Positions 54,626-63,463 of a stretch of DNA of 64,000 bases are shown here, one piece after another. Position 1 is the first letter of the stretch. Each line of letters starts with the position of its first letter. Origin of the DNA: BOG-908 sp963848205 (GTDB lineage Bacteria > Pseudomonadota > Alphaproteobacteria > Acetobacterales > Acetobacteraceae); NCBI GenBank assembly GCA_963848205.1, contig CAWKCV010000002.1:124001-188000 (forward strand), in the 5' to 3' direction. A program made the position numbers and the translations under genes. The notes below the pieces were generated by a model. The model was not told the DNA's origin and made no database searches. It was given only the letters and a program-made list of their open reading frames with translations.

Positions 54626-55834
54626 ATGTTCGATGTTTGCGTGGTGGGTGCGGGGCCAGTGGGCGGGGCGCTGGCCTGCAGGCTGGCGCGTGCGGGGATG
54701 ACGGTCGCGGTGGTCGATCGCGCTTGCCTGCCGCCGATGGAGAATCCGGACTTCGACGGGCGGGCTTATGCCATCGCCGCGGGCTCGCGCGCCTTGCTGG
54801 AGCAGGCGGGCATTTGGGAAGCGCTGCCGCTGCCGACCGGACCGATCGAGCAGATACGCGTCTCGGATGGCAAGCCGGGCCGGCCGGCTTCGCCGCTGTT
54901 CCTGCATTTCAATTCGCGGGAGCTGGATGGCGCCGCCGGGAGCGGCGGCGCACTCGGCTGGATGGTGGAAGCGCGCAGCATGCGGGTGGCGCTGAACCGG
55001 TGCCTGCACGATACGGCCAACCTGACCGTGCACGCCCCGGCCGAAGCGCGTGTCGAGCGCCGCGCCGACGGCGCCACGATCACGCTCGACAGCGGCGAGG
55101 TGCTACAGGCGCGGTTGGTGGTGGCAGCCGAGGGGCGGGACTCGCCCTTGCGGCGGCAGGCTGGACTGACGGCGCAGCGCTGGGCCTATCCGCAGATGGG
55201 TCTGGTCTGCGCAATCGCGCACGACCGGCCGCACCATAATACAGCGCTCGAGCATTTCCTGCCGGCTGGACCGTTCGCGCAGTTGCCGATGGCGGCATCC
55301 GAAGCCGGGCCGAACATTTCGGCGATCGTGTGGACCGAGCGGGCGCACACCGCGCCGCGGTTGATGGCGCTGGACGATGCGACGTTCGGGGCCGAAATAG
55401 GCGCGCGGCTGGGCGACCATCTGGGCGCGTTCCGGCCCGTCGGGCGGCGGTGGATCTACAAACTGAGCGCGATGTATGTGCATCGCGTGGTGGCCGAGCG
55501 CCTGGCGGTGGTGGGTGATGCGGCGCACGGCATCCATCCCATCGCGGGCCAGGGGCTTAATCTCGGCCTGCGCGATGCGATCGCGCTGAGCGGGTTGCTC
55601 ATCGCCGCGCATGAAGCCGGCGAGGATATTGGCGGCGCCGCGTTGCTGGCGCGCTACCAGCGTGCCCGGCGGGCGGACAATCTGTCGATGTTGCTGGCGA
55701 CGGATGGGCTGGACCGGCTGTTCAGCACGGACAATCCTCTCGTACGGGCGGCGCGCGATCTGGGCATTGCCGCCGTGCATCGCATGCCGCGGCTCAAGCG
55801 CGCGTTCATGCGGCAGGCGATGGGCATAGGCTGA
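54626..55834 (+). CDS. FAD-dependent UbiH/UbiF/Coq6-type hydroxylase
   Basis: 402-residue flavoprotein monooxygenase, most like the ring hydroxylases of ubiquinone synthesis. ATG 54626 has AAGGA upstream. The FAD site is complete: GAGPVGGALACRLARAG (10-26), the DFDGRAYAIAAGSRALLE segment typical of UbiH/UbiF, and GDAAHGIHPIAGQGLNLGLRDA near residue 300. Which ring position it hydroxylates cannot be told. Divergent from glnK; it precedes cysE with only a degenerate repeat between. Confidence 0.92.
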   Translation: MFDVCVVGAGPVGGALACRLARAGMTVAVVDRACLPPMENPDFDGRAYAIAAGSRALLEQAGIWEALPLPTGPIEQIRVSDGKPGRPASPLFLHFNSRELDGAAGSGGALGWMVEARSMRVALNRCLHDTANLTVHAPAEARVERRADGATITLDSGEVLQARLVVAAEGRDSPLRRQAGLTAQRWAYPQMGLVCAIAHDRPHHNTALEHFLPAGPFAQLPMAASEAGPNISAIVWTERAHTAPRLMALDDATFGAEIGARLGDHLGAFRPVGRRWIYKLSAMYVHRVVAERLAVVGDAAHGIHPIAGQGLNLGLRDAIALSGLLIAAHEAGEDIGGAALLARYQRARRADNLSMLLATDGLDRLFSTDNPLVRAARDLGIAAVHRMPRLKRAFMRQAMGIG

Positions 55835-55836
55835 AA

Positions 55837-55876
55837 GCAAGCGAGCCTTTTTTTCAGAACGTAACGCCTTACTTCC
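55837..55876. repeat. Degenerate dispersed palindromic element
   Basis: GCAAGCGAGCCTTTTTTTCAGAAC then GCCTTAC. The outer arms are recognisable but the hairpin is broken. Between the hydroxylase and cysE, both on the plus strand. Confidence 0.55.
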
Positions 55877-55904
55877 TGTCCATGGCCGCCGGGAGGCAAG
55901 CGTG

Positions 55905-56738
55905 ATGAGGGAACTCGGGTTGTGCGGCGAACGGATTGCGACCGACTATTCCCGCCAGATCTGGCAGTCGGTGCGCGAGGAGGCAGTGGCCGCGATCGAG
56001 CATGACCGCGTGATGGCGGACGGCATACGCGACACGGTGTTGCAGCACGAGAACTTCGCCGACGCGCTGGCGCACCGGCTGGCGCGCAAATTGTGCGACT
56101 ATGCGATCACCATCGACACGCTGGAGGGCATGCTGTGCGAGGCGCTCTCGGCCGATCCCGGGATAGAGGAGGCGGCGCTGGCGGATCTGGCGGCCGTGCG
56201 CGACCGTGACCCCGCCTGCCCCGACCTCCTGACGCCGTTCCTGTTTTTCAAAGGTTACCAGGCGTTGCAGGGCTACCGGTTCGGCAACTGGCTGTGGAAG
56301 CGCGGGCGCACGCATCTGGCGCGGCATCTGCAGAGCCGATGCGCGGAAGTATTCGCGGTCGATGTCCATCCGGCGGCGCGGCTTGGGCGTGGGTTGCTGC
56401 TCGACCATGGCACCGGGCTGGTGGTGGGAGAGACGGCGGTGATCGACGACGACGTGTCGATGCTGCAAGCGGTGACGCTCGGCGGTACCGGCAAAACGTG
56501 CGGCGACCGGCATCCGAAAATACGCCGCGGCGTGCTGATCGGGGCGGGTGCGACGATCCTGGGCGGCATCACGGTGGGTGAAGGTGCGAAGATCGGCGCC
56601 GGCAGCATCGTGCTCGACAACGTGGCGCCCTTCACCACCGTCGTCGGCAACCCGGCGCGTCCGGTGGGATTACGCCATACGCATCTGCCGGCTTTGACGA
56701 TGGACCAGAGCATGCCGGCGCTGGATTACGTCATCTGA
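55905..56738 (+). CDS. cysE: Serine O-acetyltransferase
   Basis: Acetylates L-serine for cysteine synthesis. 277 residues. ATG 55905 is 8 bases after GGGAGG; a GTG at 55902 is next to it. The N-terminal helical part contains WQSVREEAVAAIEHDRVM, and the left-handed beta-helix domain carries VDVHPAARLGRGLLLDHGTGLVVGETA, where His and Asp act in catalysis, then the hexapeptide repeats IGAGATILGGITVGEGAKIGAGS and a C-terminal tail ending in ...LDYVI, which in many SATs binds cysteine synthase. Confidence 0.95.
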   Translation: MRELGLCGERIATDYSRQIWQSVREEAVAAIEHDRVMADGIRDTVLQHENFADALAHRLARKLCDYAITIDTLEGMLCEALSADPGIEEAALADLAAVRDRDPACPDLLTPFLFFKGYQALQGYRFGNWLWKRGRTHLARHLQSRCAEVFAVDVHPAARLGRGLLLDHGTGLVVGETAVIDDDVSMLQAVTLGGTGKTCGDRHPKIRRGVLIGAGATILGGITVGEGAKIGAGSIVLDNVAPFTTVVGNPARPVGLRHTHLPALTMDQSMPALDYVI

Positions 56739-56743
56739 GACGG

Positions 56744-56850
56744 ACGGAAGGAAGACTTCTTTTTTAAAAGAAGAAAAAACTTTTGTCTGGCTGTCGCTAG
56801 CTCTCGACCGGCTTACGCCGAGCGGCAAAAGTTTTTTTCTCCAGCTGTTC
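56744..56850. repeat. Dispersed palindromic element, head-to-head pair, partly decayed
   Basis: Inverted copy 56744-56795 (CTTCTTTTTTAAAAGAAG, AAAAAACTTTTG, core CTGTCGC). The forward copy keeps CAAAAGTTTTTTTC but has lost the outer hairpin. Between convergent genes cysE and the tannase. Confidence 0.75.
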
Positions 56851-56864
56851 AGAACACTCGTCTG

Positions 56865-58763
56865 TTATTGCGGGCCGTAGCCGGGCGAGAACGACTGGTT
56901 CTCAACGAGTTTTGCCTGCTTGCATGTCCAGCTGCTGGCAAGCTGCCAGGGCTTGCTGGTGTTGTAGATCGCGGTTGCTGGGTAGGGGCAGAGCGGCCGC
57001 TGGAAGGCGACGCCCTGGGCCTGGTTGTCGTTGTTGTATTTCGTCGCGATGACGCTGCCGGGTGCCTGGCCGTTTTCCACCCAGGCGGTGAGTGCGCCCA
57101 GAACGTCGAATGTGGCGATGCCCGGGATGGGTGGTAGCTGCGGGCCGAGGTTGCCGAACGCATTGGCACCTGGGCCGCCGTTACAGTGCAACAGGCCCGG
57201 CGCCATGTAGAGACGCAGGAAGCTGCTCGGGGCTGCGCCGCCACTGTGGACGTGGTCGCTGGAGACACGGTTGTAATAGTCGATTGTGCTGGCCGAGGGG
57301 ATCAGCGGGTCTTCGTAGCCCGCATACATGATCAGCTTGCCGCCAGCGGCCACGAAACCGCTGTTGCCCAGGTTGGCGTTGTTGGCATTGAGCAGGCCGG
57401 CGAGGGTGCTGCCACCTTCCACCGTGTCATCGAACGCCTTGATCTGGGCGGCCAACATGCCCTCGCCCTGCTTGGCCGTATTGGCGAACAGGCTGTGCCA
57501 GTCGAAATTCGGGCCGAAACCCCAGTAGTCGAGACTGTCGAATAGCGGCTCGCTGAGCGCTTCCTGCTCGCCGATCACCATCGTGTTCGGGTCTTCCACG
57601 CCGCGCTCATAGCCCGGGTAGAGAACCTTGCCGAAATTATCCAGCGCGCCGCGATAGGCGCCGTTCAGCGAGGTGACCTGGTTCGGCACCAGGCAGGTGC
57701 AGCTGGCAGCGGCGGGGTCTGTGCAGGGCGCGCTGTCGTTGGTGGCGTTGCAGAGCAGGCTGGACGCATCGAATTTGCAGCTGGCCGGCAGGGTGAGGAA
57801 GTTGTCGCCGGCATAGCCGCCGTCTGTGCCGGCACATTGTGCCAGCACGGCGGCGTGGGCGAGGCTGAGCGCCGGGGCGGACAGCAGGCCGCTGCCGTCG
57901 GCCGGCGCATGCAGCGTTTCGTAGAACGATGCCGAGCCGATATGCAGGTGCGTGCGGTTGTAGGCCGGCGAGCCGGCAAGGATGCCGTTATAGTCGTTTG
58001 GGAAACGCTGCGCTTCCATCAGCGCCTGCTGGCCGCCGGTGGAGCAGCCGTGGAAGTAGCTGTAGTTCGCCGCGTGGCCATAGAACATGCTGACCAGCGA
58101 CTTGCCGGCGACGGTCATCAGATGGGTGGCTTCGTAGCCGAAATCGGCGATGCCTGCCGGATTGCCGTAGAGCCCGCCGGCCTTCGCACCGGTGGCGACA
58201 CCCTCCTTGCTGCCGCAATAAAGCGTGTTGCAATGTTCGAGGTTGCCGTCGCCCAGGTCGGTATTGGCAACGGCGTAGGTTTGGCCGGACACGGCGTAGC
58301 TCGGCGCCAGGCCGATGAGGAGCGTGCTGGCTGCGATTGCGCCGGCGAACCCGCCGTTGCCGGTGCCCAGGAAGCGGCCGTTCCAGGTGCTGGTGCTGTT
58401 CGTGCCCACGCTGCCCTCGGGCAGGAGGAGTGCCACGGTGATCTGCGATTGTGCGGGGTTGCCGTTCGACGAGATGATGACGCCGACCTGGCACACGGCG
58501 GGCGTGGCGATGCCGCTGGCCAGCATGTTGGCTGGCACGTCCGTCGCCTGGATGCCGAGCACAAGCGGCGTGCCAGGGCCGGTATAGCCGATGGCCTGCG
58601 AAAGGGTGGCGGCTGCACCGGATCCGGCCGAGCTGTTGAGCGAAGCACAGGGCGACGCGGGACTGGGTGCCGCGTAGGCGGGCAGAGTCGCCACCACGCT
58701 GGACAGTGCGGTGCCTGCCAGGCAGAGCGCCATGCGCTGCCAGGGCTTGAATGAACGAAGCAT
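56865..58763 (-). CDS. Secreted tannase/feruloyl esterase-family hydrolase
   Basis: 632-residue secreted esterase of the tannase family, likely cleaving gallate or hydroxycinnamate esters of plant material. Signal peptide 1-31 (ending AYA). The nucleophile is Ser241 in YFHGCSTGGQQALMEAQRFP, the hallmark of the family, with the lid/Ca-binding domain following. The acid and His lie in MYAGYEDPLIPSASTIDYYN and LLHCNGGPG. Many Cys suggest the CS-D-HC disulphide-linked triad. ATG 58763. Monocistronic; convergent with cysE. Confidence 0.93.
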   Translation of the reverse strand: MLRSFKPWQRMALCLAGTALSSVVATLPAYAAPSPASPCASLNSSAGSGAAATLSQAIGYTGPGTPLVLGIQATDVPANMLASGIATPAVCQVGVIISSNGNPAQSQITVALLLPEGSVGTNSTSTWNGRFLGTGNGGFAGAIAASTLLIGLAPSYAVSGQTYAVANTDLGDGNLEHCNTLYCGSKEGVATGAKAGGLYGNPAGIADFGYEATHLMTVAGKSLVSMFYGHAANYSYFHGCSTGGQQALMEAQRFPNDYNGILAGSPAYNRTHLHIGSASFYETLHAPADGSGLLSAPALSLAHAAVLAQCAGTDGGYAGDNFLTLPASCKFDASSLLCNATNDSAPCTDPAAASCTCLVPNQVTSLNGAYRGALDNFGKVLYPGYERGVEDPNTMVIGEQEALSEPLFDSLDYWGFGPNFDWHSLFANTAKQGEGMLAAQIKAFDDTVEGGSTLAGLLNANNANLGNSGFVAAGGKLIMYAGYEDPLIPSASTIDYYNRVSSDHVHSGGAAPSSFLRLYMAPGLLHCNGGPGANAFGNLGPQLPPIPGIATFDVLGALTAWVENGQAPGSVIATKYNNDNQAQGVAFQRPLCPYPATAIYNTSKPWQLASSWTCKQAKLVENQSFSPGYGPQ

Positions 58764-58845
58764 CGGAACGTCTCCTCAGACTTTTTTTGTTATCCAGAGA
58801 GTATGAAGACGTTTTTTCGCGCCGGTCAAAGGCAGTTCTGCCGGT

Positions 58846-59769
58846 TCAGCGCATGAGGTCGGCGTAACGTGCCTGGATCCGCTCGAAAGTAGCCGCTTGC
58901 AGCGATCGCGCGGCGAGCGGCGACATCAGCCGCTCGGCCAAACTTTGCCACAGCTCCCGGTCGAGCCTGGACCGTTCGGACACCAACTCGCTGGCCTGCG
59001 CGGTCATCTCGTCGGGCATCGATGTTTGCAGCACGCGTGGCATCGCATCGGTGACGTTGACTGATCTGATCCGCAGGGCGCAGCCGAGATACCGGCCGAG
59101 TCCTTCGGTCAGACGCGGGTTCTCCAGGATGGAAGAGAAGGACAGGCCCGCCATTGCCGCATGGGCCTCAGCCAGCAGAGACGCGTCCGACGAAGGTGCG
59201 ATGAACCCAGCGTCGGGGATCAACGCGTGGGGCCAGAGCAGGGCGCGGACATAGGCGTTGTCGGTCTGGCAGGCGACCTCGGGTGCAGCGAGAAAGCTGG
59301 CCAGCGGTTGCTGCGCGAGCCTGATCCGGTCGAACCAAGCGCCCCACTCGCGATGCTTGAACGGCGGAAGGGCACGCCAGTAGGCCCATTGGGACAGCAC
59401 ACGCGCCGAGGGCTCGCGCAGCAGCATGATCTGCCGCGCGCCCGGTAGCGCCTGGTCGACCGTGGAGCGGGCAAAATGGCCGGTGAGAAACTCGGTATCG
59501 CCCGAGATATCGTCCGGCGAGAGATAGAGCTGCGCACGTGTGCGCCGCGCCATCGTGTCGAAATCGGCGAAGTCGCCGAAAGTCGACCTGTCGAATCCGG
59601 TGACGATGCGGCCGGGCAACAGAGCGGCCTGGATGGCGTAGGAGATTGCCGTGCCGGCCGACTTGGGGACATGCAGGAAGGCGAGTTTCTCGATCGGCGG
59701 CGCGAACGCGCGCACCACGCGCGCCTGCAATCGGCGAAGCCGGCGCTCGGCACGGGGCAGAAGCGTCAT
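58846..59769 (-). CDS. Sulfotransferase-family protein
   Basis: 307 residues with the PAPS-binding 5'-phosphosulfate loop AFLHVPKSAGTAISYAI (30-46), as in Sulfotransfer_2-type carbohydrate sulfotransferases, and a later 3'-phosphate region around IMLLREPSARVLSQW, which fits the R-x7-S motif. Cytoplasmic in bacteria, acting on capsule or lipid sugars. ATG 59769. Located 69 bp after a COG4280 membrane gene on the same strand. No acceptor gene cluster nearby. Confidence 0.82.
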   Translation of the reverse strand: MTLLPRAERRLRRLQARVVRAFAPPIEKLAFLHVPKSAGTAISYAIQAALLPGRIVTGFDRSTFGDFADFDTMARRTRAQLYLSPDDISGDTEFLTGHFARSTVDQALPGARQIMLLREPSARVLSQWAYWRALPPFKHREWGAWFDRIRLAQQPLASFLAAPEVACQTDNAYVRALLWPHALIPDAGFIAPSSDASLLAEAHAAMAGLSFSSILENPRLTEGLGRYLGCALRIRSVNVTDAMPRVLQTSMPDEMTAQASELVSERSRLDRELWQSLAERLMSPLAARSLQAATFERIQARYADLMR

Positions 59770-59838
59770 CGCTGCAAGCGTTTTGCGCGCGGACGGCGCG
59801 ATCCGAGCAGTCTCAGCAAGCGCTCCATTCCGCTGCGT

Positions 59839-60615
59839 CTAATCCGTCGATCGTGGCGTGAGGCCTTGTAGTGGAGTATTGCCTCGTGAGCGTAGCACAC
59901 GAATGAGTGTGAAGCTTGCCGCTGACCAGAGCAAGGTGAGGCACGCCAGGCTGAAATCGCCTGCTGGCCATGTGAGCCCCGCACCTTCGCCGAGCCAGAA
60001 TGTTCCGAACGAGACCAGCATCAGGCTCGCAAGCAGCTTGCCGGTATTCTCGGGGATACGGGAGAGCGGGCGATGCAGGGCGATGCCCAGGCCGACGACG
60101 GCGAGGGTGGCGGCCAATGCACCGGCGGCGGGCGCGGCGAGACCGATTCGCCCGCTGCCCAAGGCGAGCACGATGAAGGCGACCTCCACGCCTTCGACCA
60201 GGGTCACCTGGAACGCGCCGGTGAAGCCGGTCCAATCCCACATGCTTCTGGTCGGTCGGCTTGCTTCCCCGGTCTGGTAGCGCGCGACCGTTCGGGTGAA
60301 CGCCGCATCCTCGTCGCGCAGCCGCAGTCGGCCGGATGCGCGCAGGATCGCTTTGCGCAGCCAACGCAGGCCGAATGCGAGCACCAGGCCGCCGACGACG
60401 AGGCGGAAGATTGGCACGTCGATCTGGCGCAAGGCAGGGCCGAAGACGGCCACTGCCAGGCCGAGTGCCGCCAGCGATGCCGCGGCGCCGGCCAGTGGCG
60501 CGCGCCAGCCGCGGGATACACCCAAAGCGAGAATGACGGTCAGGGCTTCGACGCACTCCACGAAGGCTGCGAGGAAGGCGGCACCGGCGGCTGCTATTTG
60601 GTCGAATCCGGGCAA
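59839..60615 (-). CDS. COG4280-type predicted membrane protein
   Basis: 258-residue polytopic membrane protein with about 6-7 helices. Two similar halves each start with an acidic motif: AAFVECVEALTVILALGVSR and VTLVEGVEVAFIVLALGSGR, an internal duplication of E-x2-E segments reminiscent of FTR1, TMEM165 and related cation carriers. It matches the uncharacterised COG4280 group. TTG 60615 with AAGGA 9 bases before it is the best start; the frame further upstream runs through a repeat. Could transport a metal cation; this is inference. Confidence 0.75.
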   Translation of the reverse strand: MPGFDQIAAAGAAFLAAFVECVEALTVILALGVSRGWRAPLAGAAASLAALGLAVAVFGPALRQIDVPIFRLVVGGLVLAFGLRWLRKAILRASGRLRLRDEDAAFTRTVARYQTGEASRPTRSMWDWTGFTGAFQVTLVEGVEVAFIVLALGSGRIGLAAPAAGALAATLAVVGLGIALHRPLSRIPENTGKLLASLMLVSFGTFWLGEGAGLTWPAGDFSLACLTLLWSAASFTLIRVLRSRGNTPLQGLTPRSTD

Positions 60616-60656
60616 ATGGTTTTCCTTGAGCGAATAAGGCGCTAGAACGGAGCAGG

Positions 60657-60710
60657 AACAAGCAAGCGTTCTTTTTTGAAGAAAAGAACCAAAAACTTTT
60701 GGAAGTTTTG
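60657..60710 (-). repeat. Dispersed palindromic element between divergent starts
   Basis: GCAAGCGTTCTTTTTTGAAGAAAAGAAC then CAAAAACTTTTGG. The COG4280 gene and the radical SAM gene both start away from it. Confidence 0.83.
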
Positions 60711-60733
60711 GCTGGGTTCGCGTTGGGGGAGTG

Positions 60734-61942
60734 ATGGACCTTTTACGGAAACTGGAGATACTTGCGGACGCGGCGAAATACGATGCGTCTTGTGCGTCGT
60801 CGGGGACGGTCAAGCGCAGCTCGAAGGGGGAGACGAGCGGCATTGGCAGCACGGAGGGGATGGGGATTTGCCATGCCTATGCGCCCGATGGCCGTTGTAT
60901 TTCGCTGCTGAAGATCCTGCTGACCAACTCGTGTGTCTATGATTGCATCTACTGCATCAACCGTCGGTCCTCCAATGTGCAGCGCGCCCGCTTCACCGTC
61001 GATGAAGTGGTGACGCTGACGCTCGGGTTCTATCGGCGCAATTGCATCGAAGGGCTGTTCCTGAGCTCCGGCATCATCAACACGCCGGATTACACGATGG
61101 AGCAGGTGGTGGGCGTGGCACGCACGTTGCGCGAGGTGCACGGGTTCCGCGGCTATATCCATCTCAAGACAATCCCCGATGCCGACCCGCTTCTGCTGGC
61201 CGAAGCCGGCAGATATGCCGATCGGCTGAGCATCAATATCGAGCTGCCGACGGAGAGCAGCCTGGGCGCGTTGGCGCCCGAGAAGAGCATCGGCAACATC
61301 AAGCGCTCCATGGGGCGGATGCGGTTGCGGATCGACGAAGCGCGCGCCGAGAAGAAAGCGCCGCGGTTCGCGCCGGCGGGACAGAGCACTCAGGTGATCG
61401 TGGGGGCGGACGACAGTTCGGACCGCTCGATCATGCAGATGAGCACGGACCTTTACGGATCATACGGGTTGAAGCGCGTGTACTACTCCGCCTTCAGCCC
61501 GATACCGGACTCCTCGGCGGTGTTGCCGCCGAAAGCGGCGCCGCTAGTGCGCGAGCATCGGCTGTATCAGGCGGATTGGCTGCTGCGATTCTATGGGTTC
61601 ACGGTGGGCGAGCTGGCGACAGATCAGGCTGGGAATATGAGCCTGGAGATCGATCCGAAGATGGCGTGGGCGTTGGAGCATCGCGCGCTGTTTCCGGTCG
61701 ATGTGAATACTGCGCCGAAAGAGATGTTGCTGCGTGTGCCTGGACTTGGCGTCAAGACGGTGAACCGGCTGCTGCAGGTTCGGCGGCATCGGCGAATCAG
61801 GATGGACGATTTGGCGCGGCTGCGGCTGCCGGTGGCCAAGCTGATGCCGTTTGTGGCAGCGGCGGATCATCATCCTGGGGCGACTTTGGATAGTCTGCGG
61901 TTGGGGAAGAGGAAGGAGGAAAGGCAAGCCGTCCTTTTTTGA
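60734..61942 (+). CDS. Putative DNA modification/repair radical SAM protein (UdgX partner)
   Basis: 402-residue radical SAM enzyme of the family that occurs next to UdgX (TIGR03916 type). The [4Fe-4S] motif is Cys67-Cys71-Cys74 in NSCVYDCIYC. A helix-hairpin-helix near the end (LLRVPGLGVKTVNRLLQVRR) suggests DNA binding. MDLLRKLEILADAAKYDASCASSG is the typical start, from ATG 60734. The C-terminal residues (RQAVLF) and stop are within a repeat. Proposed role: repair of a damaged base or lesion, not proven. It is followed by udgX 102 bp downstream. Confidence 0.92.
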   Translation: MDLLRKLEILADAAKYDASCASSGTVKRSSKGETSGIGSTEGMGICHAYAPDGRCISLLKILLTNSCVYDCIYCINRRSSNVQRARFTVDEVVTLTLGFYRRNCIEGLFLSSGIINTPDYTMEQVVGVARTLREVHGFRGYIHLKTIPDADPLLLAEAGRYADRLSINIELPTESSLGALAPEKSIGNIKRSMGRMRLRIDEARAEKKAPRFAPAGQSTQVIVGADDSSDRSIMQMSTDLYGSYGLKRVYYSAFSPIPDSSAVLPPKAAPLVREHRLYQADWLLRFYGFTVGELATDQAGNMSLEIDPKMAWALEHRALFPVDVNTAPKEMLLRVPGLGVKTVNRLLQVRRHRRIRMDDLARLRLPVAKLMPFVAAADHHPGATLDSLRLGKRKEERQAVLF

Positions 61943-62041
61943 AAAAGGGACCAAAACTTTTGCTCGTGGAGGCCACGGCGGCCGACGCTGCGGGGAGCAG
62001 AAGTTTTTTGGTCCTTTTGTCAAATAGGACTGCTTTCTTAC
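61920..62041. repeat. Dispersed palindromic element, head-to-head pair
   Basis: Inverted copy 61920-61965 (GTCCTTTTTTGAAAAAGGGAC, CAAAACTTTTGCTC) and forward copy 61996-62041 (GAGCAGAAGTTTTTTGG, TCCTTTTGTCAAATAGGA). It fills the entire gap between the radical SAM gene and udgX, ending 3 bp before the latter's ATG. Confidence 0.86.
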
Positions 62042-62044
62042 TTC

Positions 62045-63460
62045 ATGCAATCCATCATCCTCTCCCACGTCGTCGATTTCACCACCTGGCGCAGCAACGC
62101 CCGCCGGCTCGCACTTGCCGGCATCCCGCCCGAGCAGACGATATGGTCAGTTCACGAAGCGCGCGACCTGTTTGCCGAGCCGGACATCGCGGCACCTGCC
62201 ACCGGCACATTTTCCGTATCGCGTGCCTTGGTGGATATGGCGGAGACGGCGATACAGGCGAGCGATCCCGAGCGGTTTGCGTTGCTTTACGCGCTGGTTT
62301 GGCGCGCGCATCGCGGCGAGAAACATTTGCTGGAGGATGTGGCCGACCCGCTGGTGCAGCGTGTGACGCGGCTGGCGCAGTCCGTGCGGCGCGATAGCCA
62401 CAAGATGCGGGCATTCGTGCGGTTTCGCGAAGTGACCGAGGACGATGCGACGCGATACGTGGCGTGGTTCGAGCCAGACCACTACATAGTGGAAGCCAAC
62501 GCGCCGTTCTTCGTGCGGCGGTTTGCAACGATGACGTGGAGCATTCTCACGCCGTACCGCAGCGCTCATTGGGATGGCGATACCTTGCGGCTGGGAGCCG
62601 GCGCGCAACCCTCGGACGTGCCGGACGATGATCGGCTGGAAGCGTATTGGCGGGCGTATTTCGCGAGCATTTTCAACCCGGCGCGGTTGAAGGTGTCGGC
62701 AATGACCTCGGAGATGCCGAAGAAATATTGGCGCAACTTGCCCGAGGCGGCGGCTATTCCAGGCTTGATACGGGATGCACGGGAGAGAACGGCGACCATG
62801 ATCGAGACGCCGAAGGTTTCACCGGAACGCGCGCCGCGTCGTGCGCCGGCGCAGGAAACAGGCGATGCGGCCGGCGTGGCGCCATCGCTGTCGGTCGAGG
62901 CGGCCGCTTGCCAGCGCTGCGAACTCTACAAACACGCGACGCAGACGGTGTTTGGCGAGGGCCCTCTCACCGCCCGGCTGATGCTGGTGGGCGAGCAGCC
63001 TGGTGATCAGGAAGATCTGGCGGGGCGGCCGTTCGTGGGGCCAGCGGGACAGATGCTGGACCGTGCGTTGGCCGATGCCGGGATCGACCGGACCGGAGTT
63101 TACGTGACCAACGCGGTCAAGCACTTCAAATTCGAGCCGCGTGGAAAGCGTCGGATTCATGCGACGCCCGATCGCAGTGAAATCGAGGTTTGCCGTTTCT
63201 GGCTGGACCAGGAACGCGCTTTGGTAAAACCTGTGGTGACGATATTGCTGGGCGCGTCAGCGGCGCGGGCGGTGCTGGGTCGCGCCGTCACCATTTCGCG
63301 CGAGCGCGGACGCCCCATCGCGCTGGCCGGTGGCCAGGCGATGGTAACGGTTCATCCGTCGTATCTGCTGAGATTGCCCGACGTGGAAAGCAAGGAACGC
63401 GAGTACGCGGGCCTGGTGAGTGACTTGCGCGCCGCGCTTTCCTGGCTCGAGGCCGCGTGA
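62045..63460 (+). CDS. udgX: UdgX uracil-DNA-binding glycosylase fused to a DUF4130 domain
   Basis: 471-residue two-domain protein. Residues 1-240 match the DUF4130 'probable DNA metabolism protein' (TIGR03915). The C-terminal UdgX domain (about 285-471) has motif A GEQPGDQEDLAGRPFVGPAG and the diagnostic insert KRRIHATP, whose His372 forms a covalent bond with the abasic site after uracil removal in characterised UdgX. VHPSYLLRLPD is the second active-site motif. A CxxC with downstream Cys suggests a Fe-S cluster as in family 4 UDGs. ATG 62045 starts 3 bp after the repeat. Confidence 0.95.
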   Translation: MQSIILSHVVDFTTWRSNARRLALAGIPPEQTIWSVHEARDLFAEPDIAAPATGTFSVSRALVDMAETAIQASDPERFALLYALVWRAHRGEKHLLEDVADPLVQRVTRLAQSVRRDSHKMRAFVRFREVTEDDATRYVAWFEPDHYIVEANAPFFVRRFATMTWSILTPYRSAHWDGDTLRLGAGAQPSDVPDDDRLEAYWRAYFASIFNPARLKVSAMTSEMPKKYWRNLPEAAAIPGLIRDARERTATMIETPKVSPERAPRRAPAQETGDAAGVAPSLSVEAAACQRCELYKHATQTVFGEGPLTARLMLVGEQPGDQEDLAGRPFVGPAGQMLDRALADAGIDRTGVYVTNAVKHFKFEPRGKRRIHATPDRSEIEVCRFWLDQERALVKPVVTILLGASAARAVLGRAVTISRERGRPIALAGGQAMVTVHPSYLLRLPDVESKEREYAGLVSDLRAALSWLEAA

Positions 63461-63463
63461 GGT

